Shown here: piece by piece, positions 46,463-56,951 of the stretch
Layout of the letters: each line of letters starts with the position of its first letter
How positions within the stretch are numbered: the stretch's first letter is position 1
Assembly (NCBI GenBank): GCA_016802295.1
Contig: JAESIW010000065.1
Span: 1,741,382-1,805,381, forward strand
DNA: 64,000 nt
Direction of reading: 5' to 3'
Source of the DNA: Brachionus rotundiformis
Taxonomy: Eukaryota; Rotifera; Eurotatoria; Ploima; Brachionidae
Position numbers and translations under genes: made by a program
The notes under the pieces: generated by a model
What the model was told of the DNA's origin: nothing
What the model saw: only the letters and a program-made list of their open reading frames with translations
Database searches by the model: none

Positions 46463-49400
46463 ATGTGTAAATAATTAAATCCAATAATTTTTAAAGTGTC
46501 TAGTCATAATTTATATATTTTTTAAAAACCTATCAAATAAAATATGATAAGAAATTTTTTTTTCCTAATTAAGTTCAGCATTTAAAAAGTAATTTAGTCG
46601 GTTTTATAATAATGATGGTGTAAATTAAATAAAAAAATATCCTAATTTGCCCAAAAAACTTAAGGTTTCCAGCTTAAATATTGCTACCATAAAAATATAT
46701 CATTTTTGGGATATAATTAATTTAAAAAGGTTTTTATTTGTTTAATTTTAAAAATATCACCGTTAAATCTTTGCCGTATTGAATCATTAGAAACAAATTT
46801 AACTAGTTTCACGATAAACAAGTATTGTAAAACAATATCTATATTTATCTTTAGAGTCAAGATAATTGAATAAGTTTGTAATTCTTCCCAAATCAAATAA
46901 GTTTTAGATATTTTATAGCCTAAAAAATATTAGACAATAACCAGTTTTATACAGTTTTCAATTTTTATTTCAGTATTTTTTTATACTGAACTGTGATTAA
47001 AAATTAGATTTTTTTTTGTAAAAGATAACTTCATTTTTTTATCAAAATCAGCTGATTTGATATAAAATCAAGTATATCATTATTCAACTCTATATAAAAA
47101 CAAAAAAATTAATTGTTATTACATTTTCATTAGCTTTAGATTTGAGAATTGGTTGTCAACTACCTCAGTAATTTATCGAATAAATATATATTTTTAATAA
47201 GATAAATTAATAATATAAACGAGCTGTTAATAATATCAAATTAGTATTTTTTATGCTAATTTTTGTATTTTTAATATAATTTTTTTTCAAAGAAAGATTT
47301 ATAAATTCAGTTTGGAGAGTCTAATAATTTAATCACTAAATTTTGGCTAATTGCATAATGGAATACTTAGGAAGTTTCCGCAGAATTTTATTTCTCATAT
47401 CAGAAATAAGTTTTTACTAAAAATGTTTATTTTGTGAAAACATAATTTTCTAATTCTTCGATTTTTTCTCAAGAAAAGAGTTTTAATTTTGTTGCTAAAG
47501 ATCTATAAACTTTTATGCAAAGCAAAAGTTAAAGCTGATATCATACCATTTCTAAGTCTGTCTTATTTTTTTAAGTTTTTAAGCGTTGTTTTTTACTCTA
47601 TTTTTAACAAATAATTTTTATTTTTTAGAATTTAGAATTTAATATTATATTAAATATTTAAAATTTATTTTTAAGAGATTCATGCATTGTTTTTCTAGGC
47701 TAAATAATTACCAATTAGTAAAATTAATGAAGAATATATAAATCAGAAAGTTTTCCCATTTTTTAACTTTTTAATGATATTTTTTTATCGTTTTTCGATT
47801 TATGATGCAAATATGTTTACATCATAAAGCCCTAAAACATCATTTAAGCAAAATTTTACAAAAAAAATTAATCAAATAATTCAATTATCTATTCTATTTA
47901 ATTTTAAAATTTCATAAACTAAATTGTTTAATCTAAATTTCAAACTAAATAAAACTTTATCAATGATAAGTAGAATATCGTTTAAATTATTTATCTTCAT
48001 GAGACAGAAAAATGATCATTTTAGAGGCAAAAATTTATGCATCTAATAATATTTGTCTAATATAAAAGCCTATATGAGATCGTAACACAATCTAACTCTG
48101 TAGTTATAAAAATGACCGAAATCCAATCTGTTGAATAAATTTTATATCAATTTACCTATCTAATATATTAAATACTTTATATTTTAGAAAAATCGAAGAA
48201 ATATTTTCATTTAATTTTAATAAATTATTATAAATCAATGGGGTTTTCTTTAAAGGAAAAGAGTAGAAATAAGATTTTTTTCAATAATTATATTGCAAAT
48301 AAATTATTTTATTTTCTACTACTCAACATAAATGAACTATAAGCTCCATTTAAAGAACAAATTTTATATATTTCTTATTGTTTGTACTCTTGGTCCAAAT
48401 AGAGCTATAGAAATAATTTATCTTTTTTATTCTCAATTTTGGCCTTACTCCATATCATAGATTAATATAAAATTATTTTCTTTATACTCATTTATTCTGT
48501 CTAAACTAGGTCAGCTTTTCTTCAGCTTCTGTTTTCTAATTAGTAAGAATCCATTTATTTTCCATTTTACAGACGCCATTTAAGTTGACCCACATCGTTA
48601 CTGGATTAATCGGGATCCTTTTAATGGCCAATTTATCAGCTGAACATTAGAACGAGGCTTTTAATTTAAGTCTAATTTAGCTCTATTTGTGTAATCTTTT
48701 CTAAGTGCCTTGAATAAATTATTTAAATTGTCTAAATAATTTTTCGGAAATTTTTAAATAACATAAGCTTTTAAATTATAAAAGGAAGTCAAATTTTTGC
48801 CTTTTTACCATTAGTTAGTTAAACATTAGGTTTAATGATCTTAAAATTTAATATAATATATTTCTTCATATAAAATGAATATTTTACTAGGGAAAAAAAT
48901 TTGCTGAATAGAATTTTCTAGATAAGAGGGTTTTATATGCCCACAATTTTAAATAAATTAAGTATTTTAATGCGTGAATTTATGACCATAAAGATATTTT
49001 TTAACTAAAAAAGTCAAGAGTAAAATCTTGGATTTAGGTAAATTGAAAATGACAAGGTAAATTAAAATATTTAAAAGTAAATATATTAAGAAATAAAAAT
49101 CAAACAAATCCATATAAAAAATATTTTAAAGGTAGTTGATGGTATCTTTGGTAAAAGGGTCTGAATCAATGATTTTGTAATTTTTAACACATTTAGTTTA
49201 GGCCAAAAAATCATTCTTAATTCACGAGAAGCTAAGAATTGCTTTGTTTTTTTTAAATCAATTAAAGTTTTTTCTTGAACCAATTATGCTTTAAAAATTG
49301 GTATAAAATATATGTTTAAAAACAATTTTCTCTTGTTTTTATTATCCAAGAATTTTAAGAGTTTTTAAGATAGCAATTTAAAGAGTATAAGAATAAAAAA

Positions 49401-49579
49401 TTCTTTTTTAGATGATTAAATCCAACTGATAAAAAAATCTCAGAACTTTTTGTTTTTTTATTTTTTGTTTGATTTTTCAAATGTGCTAAGTCCTTGATAG
49501 AATCGATGAAAGCCTATACTCAACAATTATGATAAGTCTCAATAAACTACATCTTTAACAGCACCTTAAAACAATCAAA
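46463..49579. other. Gene-poor A+T-rich region
   Basis: About 3.1 kb are mostly homopolymer-rich. One island at about 48540-48700 is much less A+T-rich and contains an open stretch of 26 codons after a TTTTACAG acceptor-like sequence, as well as GGATTAATC homeodomain-type sites. It may be an exon or an enhancer of the downstream phosphatase gene. A TATAAAAG at 48061 has no assigned gene. Confidence 0.45.
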
Positions 49580-51416
49580 ATGCAAAATATCCAAATAAAC
49601 GATTTGTTTGAAAATCTGCTCAAATTGAGCGAGCTGAACCAAAGTGAAGCTACCAAACTCAAGTTCATCAATCGCACAAACAGTAACACTAGTTGTAACA
49701 GCGACTCGGCATCGTCATCTGGCATAGAAAGCGGGTATCTATCTAGCAATGATAGCTTTTTAAATTTAATTCCACATCGTTCCTACTCAATTCCAACAAT
49801 AACTTATGGATACTTTGGCAAACCAAAGTCTCAAAATCCCAATGATACATCTAACTCGGTTAAAATTGCACAATTAAACGGTGATTTATCAGCAACCATA
49901 GATTCTTTTAATCATGGTGACGATTGCGGGTTTGTTTTGAGCAAGCAAAGTACACGTATGGACATTGAGGAGAATATGTACTTTCTTGGAGTGGCTGATG
50001 GTGTTTCTGCAAACAGACTGCGTGGTTATGATGCCAAATTGTTTCCAATTGCTCTTTTGGAAAATTGTGCTGAATATTTGGCTAAAAATGAGAACAATAT
50101 GAATTTTGATAATGAGAAAATCAGTGATGAATTTTTGAAGAACAATAGTTTTCTATTTTTTGATGAACAATTGAATGAAGAAGAAGACCAAGAGAATGAT
50201 TTAGAGGAGAACCAAGAACAGAATTTAGACGACATTGAGTATATATTTGATAATTTTAATACTGATAATGAGTTTGAAATGAACAATGATTTCATATTTA
50301 GTCTAAAATCGAATGAATCGTTCAAAAAGTATTCGATTTTGAACAACGATTGCAAATTTTTGTATAAAACCCTATCTGATTCTCATAGAAAAGTAATTGA
50401 AAATAATGTTTACGGAAGCTCAACAGTGTGCCTAATGGCGCTTAAGTTTGTTAATGACCTCGAGTACAATAGTGAGAATGAAATTTCAAATTGTTTGCCA
50501 AGTAGCCACAAAACTGGTTTATTAAGCACATGCAACATTGGTGACAGTGGATACATGATCATTAGGAATAAAAATGTCATCTACAAATCAGCTGCGCAGA
50601 CTCACCGATTCAATGCTCCTTATCAATTAGGCTGCACGCCACCAGAACTTCTCGATCACGACTTGTACCGTGACACGTAAGTTTCTAATAAGTGTAAAAG
50701 TTATAATTAAAATAATTAAAATTTAAGTTAAATTTGTCTAAATTTAAAATTAAAATTGATTATCTAATAGAAAATAAAAGATATTTTAAATATAAATAAA
50801 AAATGTTTCAGTATTCGAATAAGTCCAACTTTTTTAAGGTGATAAATGATTGATAATTAATTTTATTCATTATTGAGTAATCAAATTATAAAAGATTTGT
50901 CTAAATAAAACAAGGTTTTGTAAAATTCTTAAAAACAATCAAAAAGTTTCTATTTCTATTTCTAATTTTACTTAATTAAATAAAAAAATAACAAAAAAAA
51001 AATAAATAATAAATTTAAGTTAAATTAAACAATAAATTTTTCATTTTTAAAAGATCTGATGATTCTGTTTGTCAAACCCATGAGATAAAATCAGGAGATT
51101 TTTTACTCCTGAGCAGTGATGGCCTTTTTGACAATTTATACGAAGATGAAATCGCTTTAATAATAGATAATCACATTCAATCATCTCTTTCACATTCATC
51201 ATTTGACAATTTAAATGATGAAACCAAAAAAACAGTGGTTTTTAACTCAAGTTTGATCACAAATGAATTGCTTAGTTCAGCATGTGAATTGTTGGTTCAG
51301 AAGGCGACAAATGGTAAATTTCAATTCTCTTTCTTATGATCTAATTTTTGATTTTATTCTCTAAAGCTGGCATTAAGCGAGATGATATGCTAATCATTTT
51401 AGCTTACATCAACTAG
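49580..51416 (+). CDS. PP2C-type phosphatase, PPTC7-like
   Basis: Three exons (49580-50676, 51054-51313, 51367-51416) give 468 residues. PPTC7 is a metal-dependent Ser/Thr phosphatase of mitochondria. The metal-binding motifs of the family are present: GDDCGF (Asp114-115), LGVADGVS (Asp140), IGDSGYM, SSDGLFDN and the final RDDMLIIL. After ADGV the family's GGW is replaced by SANR. The first 100 residues are Ser/Asn-rich and do not look like a strong mitochondrial presequence. An acidic insert at about 195-240 (EQLNEEEDQEN, then NLDDIEYIFDN) interrupts the catalytic domain, making the protein much longer than PPTC7 (about 300). The last exon encodes only 15 residues but contains the conserved DD pair. 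Confidence 0.85.
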
Positions 51417-52481
51417 CAAATTTTAGTACAAAGCTTTAAAATTAAAGAACGAAGATAAATTTCTTCAAATTTTGAAATCTAATCACCTGCAATAAAGTCA
51501 AATATAATCCCAAAAAAAAAAACACTTCAAAAGAGTGCTAAATATGCCAATTTTCCTCCAATTATTTTCCAATTTTTAATCTAGTGCTTTTTATTTCATT
51601 TAATCATTTTCCTATGTTTTATTTCCTTGTATTTTTAATCTTTTGTTTTAGGCCTTGTATTTCGCTCAATCCTTTTTAGTTAACTTACTCGGTAAAATTT
51701 TTCACGATCTCACCGAATTAGGGACTCGATCTTTGAAAACAGTACTCTATTTCTGAATGCATTTGACCAAATTGATACGCAACTCATGAGTTAACAAATT
51801 AGGCAAAACTTACCAATCTAGATCACCAAACATTCCGCGTATTATATGTGCATCTCTTTTTTTTCTTTTGTCCAAGAGACAAATGGTGCAAACAGAGTTA
51901 ATGCTCAGTGAAGCTCGATTATAAAAGACAATCAAAAAGCCAACTTTAGTTCCCTTTGGTCGACTAATTTAGTAACAAGCAAGTACAGCATAATTAATCA
52001 AAGCATTTAAAAGCAAGATTTAGTTCGACACTAATTAAGATTTGAGATTATGTGTTTAATCAGATTTACCGGGCCTTGAATTCCCGATGATTAAACAAAA
52101 TTAACTTTTTTCAAATTTTTTTTAAAGATATTTTTATTTATTTAATTTTATTTTTAGTTTTTTTAATCACTTTTTATTGCAATTATTTTAAGACCGGCTT
52201 TAATATTTTAGTTCATGTCAACTTTTATTAGTTTTAGTTATTTACAGCTATTTGAATTTTAACAGTTTTTAAATAAATTTTAATCAAACCTTTAATATTG
52301 ATTGTTTATTTTTTTTTGTTTTTCAATCTAAAATAAGAAAAAATTAAAAAACCTAGAAATACTTATAATTGAAAATTTTAAACTAACTCAAGCAACAAAG
52401 ATTTTATGCTGTTTGGCTTAGATTGAACAGGAAGCTTTTAAAATTAAAAATTAAAATTAAAATGTTAAAATTAATATATTA
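51417..52481. other. Convergent 3' flanks
   Basis: This lies between the stop of the phosphatase gene and the stop of the minus-strand RING gene. The part from 51640 to 52090 is less A+T-rich than usual and has no open frame. It could be regulatory or a decayed element; I see no further evidence. Confidence 0.4.
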
Positions 52482-53951
52482 TCATACTTGAACTTGTTTG
52501 AATTGTTGAGCTGAGCTTTTTATAGATGCATCTGAAAAGGCTTTAGAAAGATTTTTTTTACTATTAAAATAACTTTTTTTTGTGTTACTTGGGGATGCTG
52601 CAATGCTGCTTCTACTCACCACAGAGCTTACAGCTTGGCTACATTAAATATAAAATATTCGGTTCAGAACGAACAGTCAGTAAATTACTTTTTTACCAAA
52701 GCTTCATCCGGATTTTTGATTGTATTGCATGGTGTTTTGTAAACAAATTTCGACTCGTTTAATAAATTTTTTAAGTTGTTTGCCTCCTGGACATTGCTTC
52801 CAAGTGCTCGGGCTTCTTGGTCATGGTTCTTTGGTATTGAAAATTGAAATTCGTTTTCATTAGTTACTTGAGTTGATGGTTGATTTATTAAAATTATATT
52901 TGTTGAATTAACTTCTTGGTTATTTAGGATTGATGAAGAAGGCTGATTTAACATATAATTAAAAGCTGAACTTTGTTTACGTTCACTTTGGATATTGTAT
53001 TAAAAAAGAAGACAAAAACATTTTGAAAAAATTTACTAATTTCTTCTAAATTGAAAAGTTTCAGTATCCAATTGATCAACATTAGAGTCAAAAATGTTTG
53101 ATTTGATTGAAACTAAATTAAATTTAATTATATTACAAAGATAATTTGGGATTTTTATTATACATTAAATAATCAAAAAGTTAAAGAACTTGAAGAAAAT
53201 ATTGTATTTAAGTATTTGAGGATAAGAATAAATTTGGCTGCAAAAAAATGAATCTATCAATTAGATTACTTACAATTTGATTTCTCGAGGCCCCAAATTT
53301 TATCCCTTAGCTCCTGATTTTCTGTCTTAAATTTGGCAACTTCCTGGTTTAGTTTATTAATTCTAAAGAGAAAAAATTCTTGTGAATTAAGATGGTAATA
53401 TATTCAAATTACTGGTGAATGAGATACTGAACTTTCTCCGGATCAAATTGAGACTTGAGAAAAAAGTATATTAAAAAATAAAAGATAAAAATTGACTACT
53501 TTTTTAAAAAAAGTGTTCGTCTGCTCCAACTGAAATTGAATTACTTGGCGAAAAATTGATATTTTTTGCTTGGCAAAAGAGATGGCCTCTTGTTGTTTGG
53601 TCGCAGTGAAAGTTTCGATTTCCTTTTCTAATTTATAAGCCATAGAGGACAAATCTGAAAAGTAAATTCTTGCACTCGGATGAAGCTACATAACCAAAAA
53701 GATTAGATAAATATTTATACTTTAATTTAGATAACTAACAGTGGAATTTATTTTAAAAAATTTGCAAGAATCATTACAAATTAAACATTTATCAAAACAT
53801 TCTAAGAAATAATTTAATCTATCGTGATTTGATTTAAAAATTTACTTGATGAAAAGCACTTTTCGCAAAAGATATGTAAACAGGAAGTTAAAAAAAAATA
53901 TGTTTCTTTATTAGCTTTAGTGAAACAACCATTACAACAATACCATTCCAT
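52482..53951 (-). CDS. RNF212-like RING protein
   Basis: RNF212/HEI10/ZIP3 proteins are RING-type SUMO or ubiquitin ligases that stabilise meiotic crossover sites on the synaptonemal complex. Eight exons: 53951-53846, 53801-53740, 53685-53500, 53453-53413, 53362-53274, 53112-53037, 52985-52689 and 52638-52482, joining to 337 residues. The RING is at the extreme N-terminus, as in RNF212 (MEWYCCNGCFTK, then SCLHIFCEKCF, then CLICNDSCKFF). A central coiled coil follows (about 60-160, SMAYKLEKEI, QEVAKFKTENQEL). The tail is Ser-rich, also as in RNF212. Introns are about 46-160 bp. The frame also stays open for one codon past the last donor, so a reading without the final intron would give a shorter tail ending LVKK. 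Confidence 0.85.
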
Positions 53952-54619
53952 TTTGATTAAAATTTAAATATAAATTTAAAACGAACACGAGTGATTCATA
54001 TTTTCCAACGTCCTTTACATGACTTGAAATTTTTTGTTTAAAAAATTTAATTTTCCCATTTTCCTCCAAATGATTTTTATTATTTTTTAAAAATAACAGC
54101 AATTTAAAAAATATCTTCGATTTAAAAATGCGAATTTAAGTATTAAATATTTTTAGTTTTATAAGTATTTAATATTAATAATATTGTTATTATTAATTTA
54201 TTGGCATATTTTATTTGTAAATAGAATACTAAATACATATAAGGGCTCTTAAATACGATTTTCGTATTCAATAAATATATCAAATATTTTATTTTATATT
54301 TTAAATTAAAATTTTGCATTAATAATTTTTAATAAAAATGTAATTAATAAAGAAACTAAACTTAGCGTTATATATACTAACTGAAATTAATTGGTGCTAT
54401 ACACTTCGAATGATCCCAAAAATACGGTATTTAAAATCTCTTGTCAATAAAACCATATAAATCTGAATCTAATATTATAATTTTATCACATTAGGGTTTG
54501 TTTTAATAGACTTATGAGTAAACGAGGTTGCGGATAGGATTCGAGTTTATTTCTTGTTGAAATTTTTCTTGGCTCTATGTTTTTCTGTCAATTAACTTTA
54601 CAAAAATTGATTAATATTT
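53952..54619. other. Intergenic A+T-rich DNA
   Basis: This is the upstream flank of the RING gene. No feature is recognised apart from an A+T-rich background. Confidence 0.5.
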
Positions 54620-54814
54620 TATTCAAAACTTCAATTAAACTATGAAAACTGGGAAAACAGCACATGTACTTGCCCTTCTTGGTTTAAACACTACATGTGT
54701 AAGCATATTGTTGGTATTTTCCAGACCAAGCTTAGGATGTTACTTTGGGAAAGACAAGACCTGTCGGAAGACCAAAAAAATCTCAAGTGCTTTAATGCTC
54801 AATTAATTATTTGA
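54620..54814 (+). mobile_element. MULE-type transposase SWIM zinc-finger remnant
   Basis: A frame on the plus strand reads YENWENSTCTCPSWFKHYMC then KHIVGI, which fits the SWIM finger pattern CxC...CxH found near the C-terminus of Mutator-like transposases (Cys codons at 54665, 54671 and 54698, His at 54704). It ends at TGA 54812-54814. No transposase core is seen upstream, so this is a scrap of a decayed element. A cellular SWIM protein exon is a less likely alternative because no splice partners are visible. Confidence 0.55.
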
Positions 54815-54846
54815 GAAATTTTTCTCTAAAAGTGCTGTTTTTTTAA

Positions 54847-55061
54847 CACTAGAAAGCCCGACCAAAAAATAACAAAAATTTAAAAACTAATTTTTAAAAA
54901 AACTATCATAGAATAGCAACATTTTTTTTTAATTTTCAATAAAGTCTCCATAAATCTATAAAATAAAATACTGAATATTAAATTCTGTTTCTGCATTCAA
55001 AAGATATTGAGATTTGAAATTTAAAAAAATGGGTCTAAAAAACCCGCCGGGTCTTCTAGTG
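54847..55061. mobile_element. TTAA-flanked MITE, piggyBac-like
   Basis: The element is flanked by TTAA on both sides (54843-54846 and 55062-55065), the target duplication of piggyBac transposons. Its ends are inverted repeats: CACTAGAAAGCCCGAC on the left and, read inward on the other strand, CACTAGAAGACCCGGC on the right (13 of 16 identical). The 215-bp interior is A+T-rich and non-coding, so it is a non-autonomous copy that relied on a transposase encoded elsewhere. Confidence 0.82.
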
Positions 55062-55065
55062 TTAA

Positions 55066-56201
55066 ATTTGTTAAATTTTTTTTTATTAATTTCCTTTTTT
55101 ATTTAATTGATGAAATAAAAATTAATGGACTCTTGTTTTTTTAATTGCCAACTTATTTATTGACGTTTTTTTTTTAATTAATTGATTTTTGAAAAATTAA
55201 TTGTCATTTTTCTTTATTTATCTTAATTTTGCATTAATATTTTCTTTATAAATAAATCAACAAATTAGGTATTGCATAGTAAATAAGAATATCAATAGAT
55301 TTATATGGCATTAAGTGAATGAAGTACATATCAGTACATACCAGGGGTCCAGCCAAAAACAAAAAATAACAATAAAGTTTATTAAGATTATAATATATGT
55401 AAGATTCTTTATTGAAATACACCAAGATTAAGGAAATATAGATATGTATTTTTTTTAATTACATTGGAAAAGATTGACTCTTATTTAAATTTGTTACTGG
55501 TTTTTACTTTTCTCATTTCTAATGTTACTAAACCTAACTTTTATCAAATTTAAATATATTTTAAATTGTATCGATTTTTAAGGAATTTATTTGTAGTTAA
55601 ATTTTTATAGTTAAATTTTAGATCTAAATAAATCATTAAAATCTTATTTTTATGGGAAATTTCATCATTAGGATATGTTATGTTATCTAATGCTTGAATA
55701 TCTTCTCTTATAAAATGAATATTTTTTTAAATTGGTACAATATTTTTAAGAGAATATTAAATGAGAAAAATTTGCAATGGTATAATTAATTTCAAGACAA
55801 TTTTTTTTTATAATTAATTTTTGAAGAAGATAAAATTTTTTTTTAATAAAGTATCAAATGAAAACTTTAAAGACAAAAAAATTTGTAAAAATTAAGAATA
55901 TCAAAAACTGATTTAAACTTTTTTGCACGAACTGATTTAAAAATCAAACTACGAGCAGAAATATTATTTTAAAATATAAAACTAACATTGGTGGTGAGGG
56001 ACCCGTCTTTAAGTGATTAAAATTCGATTCCTTTTAGATCTAAGATTACATTTGTACCAATTCAAATACCAATACCATTCATATATAGATTTAAATAAAA
56101 ATTTAACAAATTTTATTTTGCATCGTGTAAGCTTCTTTAGATATACCTTAGTGAGAAAAAAACTTTTCTGAGCACATAAGTTTTAGATTCAAATAATCAA
56201 G
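55066..56201. other. Intergenic DNA and RPS24 promoter
   Basis: A+T-rich DNA runs up to the first RPS24 exon. A pyrimidine tract CTTTTCTGAGC at about 56164 is a candidate 5'TOP transcription start for that ribosomal-protein gene; this is a guess from position. Nothing else is seen. Confidence 0.4.
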
Positions 56202-56736
56202 ATGGTAAGTGTACTTTTTTTCAATCCATAAAATATATCCCATTTAATCAATGATCAATTCTAATTTTTGATTTTCGATCTGATAGTCATCCGACGCTGT
56301 TACTATCCGTACAAGAAAGTTCATGTCAAATCGTCTATTATGTAGACGTCAAATGGTAAAATTATGATTTTTTGTAAATAACTAAGATTAAGTGTTCTTG
56401 TTGGAAAAGGTAGTCGACGTCTTGCACCCAGGCAAGCCATCGATCAAGAAAACCGAAATTAGAGAAAAACTAGCTCAAATGTACCGAACCCAACCAGACG
56501 TTGTCTTTTGCTTCGGTTTTCGTACCGTTTTCGGTGGTGGCAAAAGCACTGGCTTTGCTTTAATCTACGACACTCTTGATTTGGCCAAAAAATTCGAACC
56601 AAAGCACAGATTAGCCAGACATGGCTTAGTAGAGACCAAGAAGATGCCTAGAAAACAACGTAAAGAGCGTAAGAATAGAATGAAGAAGGTCAGAGGTACC
56701 AAAAAAGCTTCAGTAAAAGATGCCAAGAAAAAATAA
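56202..56736 (+). CDS. RPS24: Ribosomal protein eS24 (RPS24)
   Basis: This is a small-subunit ribosomal protein of the 40S foot. Three exons: 56202-56204 (only the ATG), 56287-56355 and 56410-56736, giving 132 residues. The sequence VTIRTRKFMSNRLLCRRQM, then VVDVLHPGKPS, KTEIREKLAQMY, FGFRTVFGGGKSTGFALIYD and the basic RKQRKERKNRMKKVRGT tail match the family along its whole length (human 130-133). A first coding exon holding only the initiator codon is usual for ribosomal-protein genes. The introns are 82 and 54 bp. The 3' end faces the convergent LRR gene 215 bp away. Confidence 0.96.
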
Positions 56737-56951
56737 GGTAAAAAGCACAAAAATATTAGATAAAATTTTATTTATAATTTTTTCTTTTTTTATTTTAGAT
56801 AAATAATTCTATGAATTGGTGATAATTTTGTTTTATTTTTTGTTGTTGGTCAATCCATTTTAGAAAAAATATAAATAAAGTTATCATTGAAAGTATTTTT
56901 TTTTGATTAATTTTATATCCTGATATTTATACATAAAAAATATACCAAAAT

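Noticed and set aside
49086..49283. 65-codon minus-strand frame upstream of the phosphatase gene
   Set aside because: A+T-rich random composition; no signal, domain or splice support.
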